This document shows positions 1-8,038 of a DNA stretch of 59,850 nucleotides, piece after piece. The notes under the pieces are model-generated. The model saw only the letters and a program-made list of their open reading frames with translations, had not been told where the DNA came from and made no database searches. This stretch comes from Segatella copri. Lineage in GTDB: Bacteria > Bacteroidota > Bacteroidia > Bacteroidales > Bacteroidaceae. Location: NCBI RefSeq assembly GCF_009494395.1, contig NZ_VZCB01000005.1, positions 1-59,850 of the forward strand. Reading direction: 5' to 3'. The stretch's first letter is position 1. Every line of letters begins with the position of its first letter. The position numbers were made by a program, and so were the translations under genes.

Positions 1-267
1 CGTTCTCTTTTCCACAAGCACATCGAAAGCCTTTTGGATGGAAAGCAACAACTGCTCGATGTCCTTGTTGGTTTCCACGGCTTCCTTGCTCTTGCCCTCC
101 AATCGGCTGGCACGAGGATTCCAAAGCGATGGAGTGCAAGACAACTTGCAGGAGAACTGCGCCATAGTCCTGTTCACCGTGATGCGTCCCATGATGGGAG
201 CTTTTCCATTCTTGTCCATTCCGCTCTTTTTTAGGTAGAGCAACACCTTGAATTTTTCGATTTTCAT
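1..267 (-). CDS. Tyrosine recombinase/integrase, N-terminal part (cut by window edge)
   Basis: The first 89 residues are visible, starting from an ATG at 267; the rest lies left of the window. The protein begins MKIEKFKVLLYLKK and continues with a short beta-rich Arm-DNA-binding domain and the start of a SAM-like helical domain (VETNKDIEQLL). This is the usual N-terminus of Bacteroidetes phage- and ICE-type tyrosine recombinases. The catalytic Arg/His/Tyr residues are not visible. The gene reads away from tRNA-Arg(TCT), whose 3' end lies 734 bp upstream, which suggests the right end of an element integrated at that tRNA. A consensus -7 box sits 20 bp upstream. The family call is by recognition of the N-terminus only. 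Confidence 0.75.
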   Translation of the reverse strand, partial: MKIEKFKVLLYLKKSGMDKNGKAPIMGRITVNRTMAQFSCKLSCTPSLWNPRASRLEGKSKEAVETNKDIEQLLLSIQKAFDVLVEKRT

Positions 268-313
268 AACGCTTACATTTTGAGTGTGCAAATATAATCA
301 TTTTGTAAGCGTT
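268..313. promoter_or_regulatory. Integrase promoter inside a 10-bp inverted repeat
   Basis: On the minus strand the box TATATTTGC (296-288) matches the Bacteroides -7 consensus TAnnTTTG and lies just upstream of the integrase ATG. It is flanked by perfect 10-bp arms, AACGCTTACA (268-277) and TGTAAGCGTT (304-313). Similarity continues inward (ACATTTTGA against ACAAAATGA). Arms bracketing a -7 box are what an operator for an element-encoded repressor or the integrase itself would look like, but that function is inferred. Confidence 0.5.
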
Positions 314-670
314 CCTTGATACGCAAAACATTGAGAATCAGCGCAATAAAATCCGTTGATGCACAAAGTCGCCTTTCCGCATTGTTACCTGTTTTGCATA
401 GGTAACTGTGGCTCACGATTTAGTAACTGAACTACTTCAATATTCCTCACTCGCTTGCTTTATGCCGATTTGGCAACTTTGTGCAAATCTACTCATTCCC
501 AACTGTTTACGTTCCAACCTCTCTTATTCTCCTTTGGCTGCTTTAGAGCTTTATGTTAAGAAAACTAACTCTATATTTTATGGGGCGCATCTCTATGTTT
601 TGCGGTATGGAAAACTATGTTTTGTCATATAAATCAGCATATTACAAAGTAATAACCGTTTTCGGGAAAC

Positions 671-842
671 TTATTCAGTATTCAGTTATTCAGTTTTTTT
701 TGCTGTTGTTACCATTCTCTGTATATATAGTATATTATATATATATAAATATATATATATAATATAAAGTAATTACTTACAATTTATAACTACAAAATGG
801 GTAACTATCGCGAAAAAAACTGAATAACTGAATACTGAATAA
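671..842. repeat. Perfect 30-bp inverted repeat around an AT-rich core
   Basis: The arm at 671-700 is an exact reverse complement of 813-842. Each arm is three direct copies of TTATTCAG, TATTCAG and TTATTCAG followed by a run of seven T on the inward side. The 112-bp spacer is almost entirely alternating TA, with a shorter second pair of arms (GTTACC near 708-713, GGTAAC near 800-805). The layout matches the element at 30678-30907. It could form a cruciform or a long RNA hairpin in either direction. Confidence 0.85.
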
Positions 843-910
843 CCCTTTAGGCACCATACGTCCTTTTTCTTCGGCCGTTGAGTGTGAGTAAATGTTCCAG
901 AAGTTGTTTA

Positions 911-949
911 TAAAAAAATACAGCCGCAAGTAATTAAACTTGCGGCTGT
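911..949 (-). terminator. Intrinsic terminator downstream of tRNA-Arg
   Basis: Perfect 12-bp arms ACAGCCGCAAGT (920-931) and ACTTGCGGCTGT (938-949) flank a 6-nt loop. Read on the minus strand, the stem is followed by a run of T (918-912). It lies 51 bp past the tRNA 3' end. Confidence 0.85.
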
Positions 950-1000
950 AAATAACAACCATGACTCTTCACAGAGTCTCCTAAAAAAACTAAAACTGAG

Positions 1001-1075
1001 TGATTCCGTTGGGGTTCGAACCCAAGACCCACAGCTTAGAAGGCTGTTGCTCTAATCCAACTGAGCTACGGAACC
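1001..1075 (-). tRNA. tRNA-Arg (anticodon TCT)
   Basis: On the minus strand the sequence folds as a cloverleaf with acceptor GGTTCCG pairing with CGGAATC, D-arm AGCTCAG with GATTAGAGC, anticodon loop CTTCTAA (anticodon TCT), T-arm GGGTTCGAACCCC and discriminator A at 1001. No CCA is encoded. Its 3' end faces the integrase, making it the likely insertion site of the element on the left. Confidence 0.93.
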
Positions 1076-1108
1076 ATTTTCCTTAGTCCTTTTTCTTGTT
1101 TGCGGCTG

Positions 1109-1140
1109 CAAAGGTAATACTTTTTCTTGGAACTACCAAA
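1109..1140 (-). promoter_or_regulatory. Promoter of tRNA-Arg
   Basis: On the minus strand TTTG (1140-1137) and TACCTTTG (1116-1109) are separated by 20 bp, matching the Bacteroidetes -33/-7 consensus. The tRNA starts 34 bp downstream. The same TACCTTTGC box precedes the tRNA-Thr/Gly pair and uxaB. Confidence 0.75.
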
Positions 1141-1286
1141 TTTTTTTTCAACTATTTCTTAAAAACTCGTTTTTTATAAAGCTTTTGCCCTTCCATCTTC
1201 GACCGGTTGGTCAGCTTTATAAACGTCTACGTTTTTAAAATAATTGCTTTATCACCTATTAATTCATAAAAAATCTATAAAAAAAG

Positions 1287-1317
1287 TTTGTGGTTTCAGA
1301 AATTATTTGTAACTTTG
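1287..1317 (+). promoter_or_regulatory. Promoter of the GH109 gene
   Basis: TTTG (1287-1290) and TAACTTTG (1310-1317) are 19 bp apart, a textbook Bacteroidetes promoter. It predicts a leader of about 130 nt before the ATG at 1458. Apart from this promoter, the tRNA promoter and the leader hairpin, I see nothing in 1076-1457. Confidence 0.75.
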
Positions 1318-1367
1318 TACTGTCATTCAGATTTTTGCCTTGTCTCTTAATGCGACACAAAGACAGA

Positions 1368-1409
1368 CGGAACATCTGAGATGATAAACTGGGGCTTTCA
1401 GATGCTCCG
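1368..1409 (+). promoter_or_regulatory. Stem-loop in the GH109 5' leader
   Basis: CGGAACATCTGA (1368-1379) pairs with TCAGATGCTCCG (1398-1409) with one mismatch in 12. There is no T-tract after it, so it is not a terminator. It may stabilise the transcript or control translation; no known riboswitch consensus was recognised. Confidence 0.5.
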
Positions 1410-1457
1410 AAACCTAATATAAAATATTGCTAACTAACTGTGTCGCAGAATTTAGGG

Positions 1458-3101
1458 ATGAAAATTAAGAGTTTTTTGATTGCGTCTTTGGCTGCATTTT
1501 CTCTGACAGCTGGCGCACAGTCTTTGTCACCAAGTACTAAATGGCATTGGGACAAGGGTACAATCGTAGTTGACACACCTGAGCGTCCTGCCGGACAGGA
1601 GAACGTATTAGGCTTGAAGGCTCCAAAGTTGCAGACGGTACGTGTGGGCTTTGTGGGTCTGGGAATGCGTGGTCCATGGGCAGTGATGCGTTTCTGCCAC
1701 ATTCCTGGTGTAGAAATCGTTGCCCTTTGTGATTATGAGGAGGCTAGAGCTGAGAAATCTCAGGAGTATCTCCGCAAGGAGGGATTGAAGCCTGCCGACA
1801 TCTACAGCGGAGCTAAGGGCTACGAGGAGCTGTGCAAGCGCAAGGACATCGACCTGGTTTACATCGCTGCCGACTGGAATCACCATTTCCCAGTGGCTAA
1901 GATGGCGATGGAGAACGGCAAGCATACTGCCATCGAGGTGCCTAGTGCAATGAACCTGGAACAGTGCTGGAGCCTGATTGACCTCAGCGAGAAGACACGT
2001 CAGCATTGCTTCATTCTGGAGAACTGCTGCTATGACTATTATGAGATGAACGCCCTGGCTATGGCGCAGGACGGTGTTTTCGGAAACATCATCCGTGCTG
2101 AGGGTGCTTACATCCACTGTCTGGAGGACTTCTGGAATGCTTACTGGCAGGATCCTAATGACAATGACAAGGACAATCTGCACTGGCGCATGAAGTACAA
2201 CATGGAGAACCGTGGTGACGTTTATCCTACTCACGGCTTGGGTCCTGTGGCTCAGTGTCTGAACATCCACCGTGGCGACCGCTTTACTACATTGGTTGCA
2301 ATGGATACGGAATCATTCGTCGGCAAGGACTGGGTTTCAAAGAAGAGCGGCAAGGAGTGCAAGGAGTTCCGCAATGGCGACCACACTACTACCTTGATGC
2401 GTACAGCCAAGGGTAAGGTAGTAGAGATTCAGCACAACGTGATGACTCCTCAGCCATACAACCGATTGTTCAAGTTGACCGGAACCAAGGGTTATGCTAC
2501 CAAGTATCCTACCGAGGAGTTTGCTCTCTCTGGTGATGCTTTGAAGGGTACAGGTGCTCCTCAGATGGACAACCTCAATGCTCACGGATTCATGAACAAG
2601 GAGCAGAAGGAAGCGTTGGTGAAGAAGTATTATCATCCTATCCTGAAGAAGTATGGTGAGCTGGGCCGTCAGATGGGTCACGGCGGTATGGACTTCATCA
2701 TGGATTCTCGATTGGTTTACTGTCTGCAGAACGGTTTGCCATTGGATATGGACGTTTACGACCTGGCTGAGTGGTGCTCACTGGCAGAGTTGGGAGCCAT
2801 CTCTATGGACAACAACTGTGCACCCGTAGCCTTCCCAGACTTCACCCGTGGTTTCTGGAACAAGGTGCAGGGTTACAAGCACCAGTATGCTTCTCCTGAG
2901 GACGAGGCTGCTACCGAGGCAGCTGCCGCTGCTTACACCAAGGCTCAGAAGGCTGCAACAGCCAAGTATAATCTGTGGAAGCTCTACGACGCCGTAGCTG
3001 CTGCCAAGAAGGCAAACAATGTAAAGGCAGTGAAGAGCGCAACAGCCAAGTACAAGAAGGCGGTAGTTGCAGCTAAGAAGGCAATGGTTGCCAAGAAGTA
3101 A
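1458..3101 (+). CDS. Gfo/Idh/MocA family GH109 glycosidase (alpha-N-acetylgalactosaminidase type)
   Basis: The 547-aa protein starts with a signal peptide (MKIKSFLIASLAAFSLTAGA), so it acts outside the cytoplasm. A Rossmann NAD-binding motif GFVGLGMRG sits at about residues 64-72, followed by the family segment YPTHGLGPV with its conserved His. GH109 enzymes hydrolyse alpha-N-acetylgalactosamine by NAD-dependent oxidation and elimination; substrate here is inferred from the family. The ATG at 1458 is preferred to an upstream GTG because the signal peptide begins there. Beyond the catalytic domain, the last roughly 65 residues are a low-complexity Ala/Lys-rich tail (AAAAAYTKAQKAATAKY) that I do not know from GH109. 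It sits 130 bp upstream of the GH2 gene on the same strand and probably shares its transcript. Confidence 0.85.
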   Translation: MKIKSFLIASLAAFSLTAGAQSLSPSTKWHWDKGTIVVDTPERPAGQENVLGLKAPKLQTVRVGFVGLGMRGPWAVMRFCHIPGVEIVALCDYEEARAEKSQEYLRKEGLKPADIYSGAKGYEELCKRKDIDLVYIAADWNHHFPVAKMAMENGKHTAIEVPSAMNLEQCWSLIDLSEKTRQHCFILENCCYDYYEMNALAMAQDGVFGNIIRAEGAYIHCLEDFWNAYWQDPNDNDKDNLHWRMKYNMENRGDVYPTHGLGPVAQCLNIHRGDRFTTLVAMDTESFVGKDWVSKKSGKECKEFRNGDHTTTLMRTAKGKVVEIQHNVMTPQPYNRLFKLTGTKGYATKYPTEEFALSGDALKGTGAPQMDNLNAHGFMNKEQKEALVKKYYHPILKKYGELGRQMGHGGMDFIMDSRLVYCLQNGLPLDMDVYDLAEWCSLAELGAISMDNNCAPVAFPDFTRGFWNKVQGYKHQYASPEDEAATEAAAAAYTKAQKAATAKYNLWKLYDAVAAAKKANNVKAVKSATAKYKKAVVAAKKAMVAKK

Positions 3102-3171
3102 GGATGATCAAGAAATAAAGATAATCATCAGAAAATAAAAATCATTAGAAAATAAGCATCATCAAGAAAAG

Positions 3172-3212
3172 TTTGCTTCTTGGAAGTATTTGGCTTCCAA
3201 GAAGCAAATTTT
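3172..3212 (+). terminator. Hairpin with T-tract between GH109 and GH2 genes (terminator or attenuator)
   Basis: Perfect 15-bp arms, TTTGCTTCTTGGAAG (3172-3186) and CTTCCAAGAAGCAAA (3194-3208), are followed by TTTT. The GH2 ATG is only 20 bp beyond, and no TAnnTTTG promoter lies between, so the GH2 gene is probably reached by read-through. Confidence 0.75.
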
Positions 3213-3231
3213 ATAATAACAACATAACTAA

Positions 3232-6200
3232 ATGAATAGATCTTATTTATTACTATTGGCTGGAATGCTCTGTGCTCCAGCTGCCTGGGCAGATGGCACG
3301 CTGGGAGGATATTTCTACCAGCAGCAGGAAGCACCAACGGGATGGGAATGGCAAAGTCCTGATTCCGTGGCAGTTAACAAGCTACAGCCACATGCCTGGT
3401 TCTTCTCGTTCAGAAATATTGACGAGGCGAGAAAGGTATTGCCGGAAAACAGTTCCTATTGGAAATCACTCGACGGAATGTGGAAATTCCATTGGGCGCC
3501 GAATCCTGATGAACGGCCAAAGGACTTTTTCCGTACAGACTATGACGTTTCGAAATGGGACGACATCAAGGTGCCGATGAACTGGAACATGGCTGGACTG
3601 CAGAGAGATGGAAAGAACAAGTACGGAGATCCGCTTTACTCCAACCAGCGCGTCATCTTCCAGCACTCCTGGCAGCCGATGAACGACTGGAAGGGTGGAG
3701 TGATGCGTACACCGCCAAAAGACTGGATGACCTACCGTAACCGCAACGAGGTGGGCTCCTATCGCAGAACCTTCACCGTGCCAGCCGACTGGAAGGGACA
3801 GGAAATCTATCTCAACTTCGACGGAGTGGATTCCTTCTTCTATCTCTACATCAACGGCAAATACGTAGGATTCTCGAAGAACTCCCGAAATCTGGCTGAA
3901 TTCAATATTACACCTTATTTAAATAAGGAGGGTGAAGAGAATACGGTGGCAGTAGAGGTTTACCGCCATTCTGACGGTTCGTTCCTCGAAAGCCAGGACA
4001 TGTTCCGACTGCCAGGTATTTTCCGTACCGTGGCGCTGACGGCAAAGCCTCAGGTGCAGGTGAGAGACTTCAAGGCAATTCCTGACCTGGACGAAACCTA
4101 CAGCAACGCCAAGCTCCACATCACAGCTCAGCTTCAGAACCTATCGAAGAAGGCTATCAAGGGCTACACTATCCAGTATTCGCTCTATGCCAACCGTCTT
4201 TATTCTGACGAGAATACCCTGCTCAACGGTGTAACCGCATCGGCTAAGCTCGCAGGCAAGCTGAATGCCAAGGGAGAAATCAGTCTTGAAGCTACGCTGG
4301 ATGCTGCCAACAAGGTGAACCTTTGGAGTGCAGAAGCGCCTCATCGCTACACGCTGGTGGGCGAGCTGAAGGACGGAAAGGGCAGAACCGTGCAGACTTT
4401 CTCTACCTTCGTTGGTTTCAGAAAGGTGGAAATCAAGGAAACTCCGGCAGAAAAGGACGAGTTCGGACTGGCGGGAAGATACTATTATCTGAACGGTCAG
4501 CCTATCAAGTTGAAGGGTGTGAACCGTCATGAGAACAATGTCAAGGCAGGCCACACCGTGAGCCGCGAACAGATGGAGCATGAGGTATTCCTGATGAAGC
4601 GTGGCAACATCAACCACGTGCGCAACTGCCACTATCCTGATGCTCCATACTGGTATTATCTCTGCGACAAGTACGGAATCTACCTGGAGGACGAGGCTAA
4701 CATCGAGAGCCATGAGTATTACTATGGCAAGCAGAGTCTGTCTCACGTTCCTGAGTTCCGCAACGCCCACATCGCAAGAAACATGGAGATGGTTCACGCT
4801 ACAGTCAATCATCCTTCCGTGGTGATCTGGAGTCTGGGTAACGAGGCTGGTCCGGGCAAGACCTTCGTGGACTGCTACAATGCCATCAAGGCTTATGACA
4901 CCAGTCGCCCGGTTCAGTATGAGCGCAACAACGACATCGTGGACATGGGTTCCAACCAGTATCCATCCATCGCATGGGTGCAGGGAGCCGTTCAGGGCAA
5001 GTACAAGCTGAAGTATCCGTTCCACATCTCAGAATATGCGCATTCCATGGGAAATGCCTGCGGAAACCTCATCGACTACTGGGACGCAATAGAGAGCACC
5101 AACTTCTTCATGGGTGGCGCCATCTGGGACTGGGTAGACCAGGCACTGGACAAGCAGGATCCTGCTACAGGCAAGACCTACTGGGCTTACGGCGGTGACT
5201 TCGGAAAGGACAACAAGCCTAACGACGGAATGTTCTGCATGAACGGAATCATGCGTCCTGACCTCACTCCAAAGGCTCAGTATTTCGAGGTGAAGAAGGT
5301 TTACCAGAACGTAGGCGTCAAGGCAATCGACATGAAGCAGGGACAGATTGAAATCTTCAACAAGAACTACTTCGAGCCTCTGAAGAACTATCAGATAGTA
5401 TGGTCGCTCTATAAGGACGGAGTCTGCGTGAAGAAGAACCAGCCATTGCAGGGAGCCAAGAACATCGTGGGTCCTCGCGAGAAGGGAATCTACACCTTGC
5501 CATACGACTATGCAAGTCTTGATGCTAACAGCGAGTACTTCGTGACCGTCCAGTTCCTTCTGGGCAAGGACATGCCTTGGGCCAAGAAGGGTTATCCTCA
5601 GATGGAAGAGCAGCTGAGAGTGAAGGGAGCTGATGTTGCCGCACCTACTATCGCTGCTGTTGCCAAGAACGGCAAGGCGATGAAATATCAGCTGGATAAG
5701 GCTGCTAAACGTGCCAGCATCACGGGCGAGAACTTCCAGGTGGCTTTCGACCTGAACACCGGAGCCATCTACAGTCTGAAATATGGCAACCAGGAAATCA
5801 TCAAGGATGGCAATGGTCCTCAGCTGGATGCTTACCGTGCGCCTACAGACAATGATGCAGGAATCGGTTACCACAACGCATGGTTCAAGAACGGACTCTA
5901 TGACCTGCAGCACGTAGTGAAGAGCTGGACGTGCACTCCTAACAAGAAGGATGGAACCTACAAGCTCGACTTCACCGTGGAGAGCCAGGGCAAGGAAGGC
6001 TGCGACGTGAACTATGGCAACCGTGACCGCGACCCAGAGTCTTGTTACAATTTCGAGAAGAACAAGCACGCCCTGACAGATGCTGACCTGAAGTTCACTT
6101 CCCGTCAGATCTACACCATCTACAAGGACGGTTCCATCGAAATGCAGAGCGCCATCGGAGCCAACCGCTCTAAGGTAATCCTGCCTCGCATCGGTTACTC

Positions 6201-7152
6201 TATGGTATTGCCAAGCGAGCTGAACCAGTATGATTACTACGGCCGTGGACCGGTGAACAACTATAACGACCGCAAAACCAGCCAGTTTATCGGTTGGTAC
6301 CACAGTCCGGTGGCTGAGCAGGGCATTATGCTTCCTAAGCCTCAGGCACAGGGCAACCGCGAGGAGGTTCGCTGGTGCGCAGTTACCAACAGCCAGCAGC
6401 AGGGCGTGGTGTTCATCTCCGACAGTACGATGTCGGCTTCGGCTCTCCCTTGGAGCCAGCAGGAGTTGACCTTGGCTGCTCATCCTTATCAGTTGCCAAA
6501 GAGCAGCGGAACTCATCTGCACCTGGATGCAAAGGTTACCGGTCTGGGTGGCGCAAGTTGCGGACAGGGTGGTCCTTTGACTCCTGATCAGGTTCGCAGC
6601 ACTCCAACCACCTTCGGATTCATCATCCGTCCAGCCGTGAAATCAGAGCTTCCAAATCTCGTGAAGGTTTCAGCTACGGGCAGAAAGATGGTGAAGGACA
6701 TCATGCAGCAGATGAAGCAGAACCAACAGAACACCGGTTTGCAGATTGCCTTTGCTTCCAGCCAGGAGCCTGATGAGGGCGACGCTTCTTATCTGGTAGA
6801 CGGTGACCCATCAACCATCTGGCACACGATGTATTCCATCACCTTGGCGAAGTATCCTCACTGGGTTGACTTCGATGCTGGTAAGCAGAAGGTAATCAAG
6901 GGCTTCACTTACCTGACCCGTCAGGACGGTTCGCTGAATGGTTGCATCAAGGATTACGAAATCTATGTAAGCAACGACAACAAGACTTGGGGTGAGCCTG
7001 TTGCAAAGGGCAGTTTTGAGAAGACCGCCAAGCTGCAGAAGGTAATGTTCGGAAAGCCAGTCAAGGCCCGCTATGTACGTTTGCGTGCACTGAATGAACA
7101 GAGCGGTCAGGACTATGCTTCCGGAGCTGAGTTCACTCTTGTAACGGAATAA
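3232..7152 (+). CDS. GH2 beta-galactosidase with C-terminal discoidin (F5/8 C) domain
   Basis: The 1306-aa protein has a signal peptide (LLLLAGMLCAPAAWA), then a GH2 sugar-binding domain (about 60-270), an Ig-like domain (280-395), a TIM barrel (400-690), a beta-galactosidase small-chain domain (830-1130) and a discoidin-type carbohydrate-binding domain (1160-1306). The acid/base is Glu538 in WSLGNEAGPG and the nucleophile is Glu601 in ISEYAHSMGN. It should release terminal beta-galactose from glycans in the periplasm or at the surface. With the GH109 upstream it could trim mucin-type or other GalNAc/Gal glycans, but no SusC/SusD pair, sulfatase or regulator is adjacent, so the target is unknown. 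All catalytic motifs are intact. Confidence 0.92.
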   Translation: MNRSYLLLLAGMLCAPAAWADGTLGGYFYQQQEAPTGWEWQSPDSVAVNKLQPHAWFFSFRNIDEARKVLPENSSYWKSLDGMWKFHWAPNPDERPKDFFRTDYDVSKWDDIKVPMNWNMAGLQRDGKNKYGDPLYSNQRVIFQHSWQPMNDWKGGVMRTPPKDWMTYRNRNEVGSYRRTFTVPADWKGQEIYLNFDGVDSFFYLYINGKYVGFSKNSRNLAEFNITPYLNKEGEENTVAVEVYRHSDGSFLESQDMFRLPGIFRTVALTAKPQVQVRDFKAIPDLDETYSNAKLHITAQLQNLSKKAIKGYTIQYSLYANRLYSDENTLLNGVTASAKLAGKLNAKGEISLEATLDAANKVNLWSAEAPHRYTLVGELKDGKGRTVQTFSTFVGFRKVEIKETPAEKDEFGLAGRYYYLNGQPIKLKGVNRHENNVKAGHTVSREQMEHEVFLMKRGNINHVRNCHYPDAPYWYYLCDKYGIYLEDEANIESHEYYYGKQSLSHVPEFRNAHIARNMEMVHATVNHPSVVIWSLGNEAGPGKTFVDCYNAIKAYDTSRPVQYERNNDIVDMGSNQYPSIAWVQGAVQGKYKLKYPFHISEYAHSMGNACGNLIDYWDAIESTNFFMGGAIWDWVDQALDKQDPATGKTYWAYGGDFGKDNKPNDGMFCMNGIMRPDLTPKAQYFEVKKVYQNVGVKAIDMKQGQIEIFNKNYFEPLKNYQIVWSLYKDGVCVKKNQPLQGAKNIVGPREKGIYTLPYDYASLDANSEYFVTVQFLLGKDMPWAKKGYPQMEEQLRVKGADVAAPTIAAVAKNGKAMKYQLDKAAKRASITGENFQVAFDLNTGAIYSLKYGNQEIIKDGNGPQLDAYRAPTDNDAGIGYHNAWFKNGLYDLQHVVKSWTCTPNKKDGTYKLDFTVESQGKEGCDVNYGNRDRDPESCYNFEKNKHALTDADLKFTSRQIYTIYKDGSIEMQSAIGANRSKVILPRIGYSMVLPSELNQYDYYGRGPVNNYNDRKTSQFIGWYHSPVAEQGIMLPKPQAQGNREEVRWCAVTNSQQQGVVFISDSTMSASALPWSQQELTLAAHPYQLPKSSGTHLHLDAKVTGLGGASCGQGGPLTPDQVRSTPTTFGFIIRPAVKSELPNLVKVSATGRKMVKDIMQQMKQNQQNTGLQIAFASSQEPDEGDASYLVDGDPSTIWHTMYSITLAKYPHWVDFDAGKQKVIKGFTYLTRQDGSLNGCIKDYEIYVSNDNKTWGEPVAKGSFEKTAKLQKVMFGKPVKARYVRLRALNEQSGQDYASGAEFTLVTE

Positions 7153-7235
7153 AAAGCCCACATGCCCAGAACCAACGGTCACCGGCCGAAGGGAAAGGTA
7201 AAGGGCAGAAGCTTTAAATTACCCCATATATACAA

Positions 7236-7281
7236 ATCGCCCTGAAATGAGTTGAGTTTCATTTCAGGGCGATATTTTTTT
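7236..7281 (+). terminator. Intrinsic terminator after the GH2 gene
   Basis: ATCGCCCTGAAATGA (7236-7250) pairs perfectly with TCATTTCAGGGCGAT (7259-7273), followed by a run of seven T. The convergent rpiB transcript meets the same hairpin from the other side, so it may also stop the arabinose operon. Confidence 0.9.
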
Positions 7282-7320
7282 GAAAACCTTTTTTAAAAAT
7301 CCTTTCAATTCAGACTGGGA

Positions 7321-7764
7321 TTAGTGCTGAACAGGGATTTTCTTAACGCGGCGCTCATGACGACCACCTTCGAATGTGGTGCTGAAGAACTCGTCGAGAA
7401 TAGTCTCAGCGGTCTTGTTGTCAACGAAACGGCCAGGAAGAACCAAAACATTGGCATCATTATGCTGACGAACAAGATGAGCAATCTCCTTGCACCATGC
7501 CAAACCGGCACGCACACCTTGATGCTTGTTCAATGTCATGGCAATACCTTCACCACTGCCACAAATACCAATACCAGGATAAACCTCACCGCTCTCAATG
7601 CCTTCAGCAAGAGCGTGACCAAAGTCTGGATAGTCTACACTAGCATCGCTATAAGTACCGTAATCCTTTACAGGATAACCCTTCTTTTCCAAATATTCCA
7701 AAACGAACTGCTTCAATGGAAAACCTGCATGGTCGCATGCAATACCAACTGTCTTTACTTCCAT
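7321..7764 (-). CDS. rpiB: Ribose-5-phosphate isomerase B
   Basis: This 147-aa cytoplasmic enzyme interconverts ribose 5-phosphate and ribulose 5-phosphate. The start GIACDHAGF and the loop GICGSGEGIAM with its catalytic Cys are characteristic of RpiB/LacAB proteins, and the length is normal. It is the last gene of the arabinose operon, directly after transketolase, where the two enzymes feed arabinose-derived pentose phosphate into the non-oxidative pathway. The gap to transketolase carries inverted heptad repeats. Confidence 0.93.
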   Translation of the reverse strand: MEVKTVGIACDHAGFPLKQFVLEYLEKKGYPVKDYGTYSDASVDYPDFGHALAEGIESGEVYPGIGICGSGEGIAMTLNKHQGVRAGLAWCKEIAHLVRQHNDANVLVLPGRFVDNKTAETILDEFFSTTFEGGRHERRVKKIPVQH

Positions 7765-7782
7765 AATACTTAAGTTTTTTGA

Positions 7783-7816
7783 TTGAAGAACGAAGAGTGG
7801 GGAGTGAAGAATTCAA
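7783..7816. repeat. Heptad repeat, inverted copy of module A, before rpiB
   Basis: The plus strand carries GAAGAACGAAGAGTG and GAGTGAAGAATTCAA, that is, module A in the orientation opposite to the transcript. With the copy at 7999-8034 it forms an inverted repeat around a spacer of about 180 bp that holds no gene. Confidence 0.8.
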
Positions 7817-7998
7817 ATCCTTTTTCTCTCGCATACCTGCTTCATCGCTTCACCAGGTTAATAAAATATATAGAGGGATAAGATTCTGTATTCATCTTAC
7901 ATGAAACACGAAACACAACCCTCCTGATAAATATGAAAAGGAGAGTGAAGAGCGAATAGCTGAAGATGATTCAAAAGATTATCCGAAAATAAAAACTA

Positions 7999-8034
7999 TT
8001 GAATTCTTCACTCTTCGTTCTTCACTCTTCACTT
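7999..8034 (-). repeat. Heptad repeat module A just after the transketolase stop
   Basis: Read with transcription (minus), the sequence runs as heptads GTGAAGA, GTGAAGA, ACGAAGA, GTGAAGA and ends in ATTCAA, starting 4 bp after the stop codon. It is the same module as at 13510, 35951, 40931, 41930 and 50625. Confidence 0.85.
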
Positions 8035-8038
8035 AACT

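Larger units (their letters stand above)
314..1000. other. Gene-free AT-rich stretch between integrase and tRNA-Arg
   Basis: No convincing coding sequence lies here; the open frames are short, low in complexity and lack homology I can recognise. The stretch holds a small palindrome (GTTACCT at 384-390, AGGTAAC at 400-406), the long inverted repeat at 671-842 and a terminator at 911-949. If the integrase belongs to an element inserted at the tRNA 3' end, this is its non-coding right end. No duplicate of the tRNA 3' end was seen elsewhere in the window; the second att copy would lie beyond the left edge. Confidence 0.6.

Noticed and set aside
408..962. Short open frames of 60-75 codons in the AT-rich left region
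   Set aside because: Composition is random-like and they run through the inverted repeat; no start context or homology supports them.
5029..6522. A 497-codon open frame antisense to the GH2 gene
   Set aside because: The opposite frame encodes catalytic and small-chain domains of the beta-galactosidase. The antisense translation shows no domain or plausible start context.
1440..7152. Polysaccharide utilisation locus
   Set aside because: No SusC/SusD pair, hybrid two-component sensor, ECF sigma or sulfatase gene accompanies the two glycosidases.
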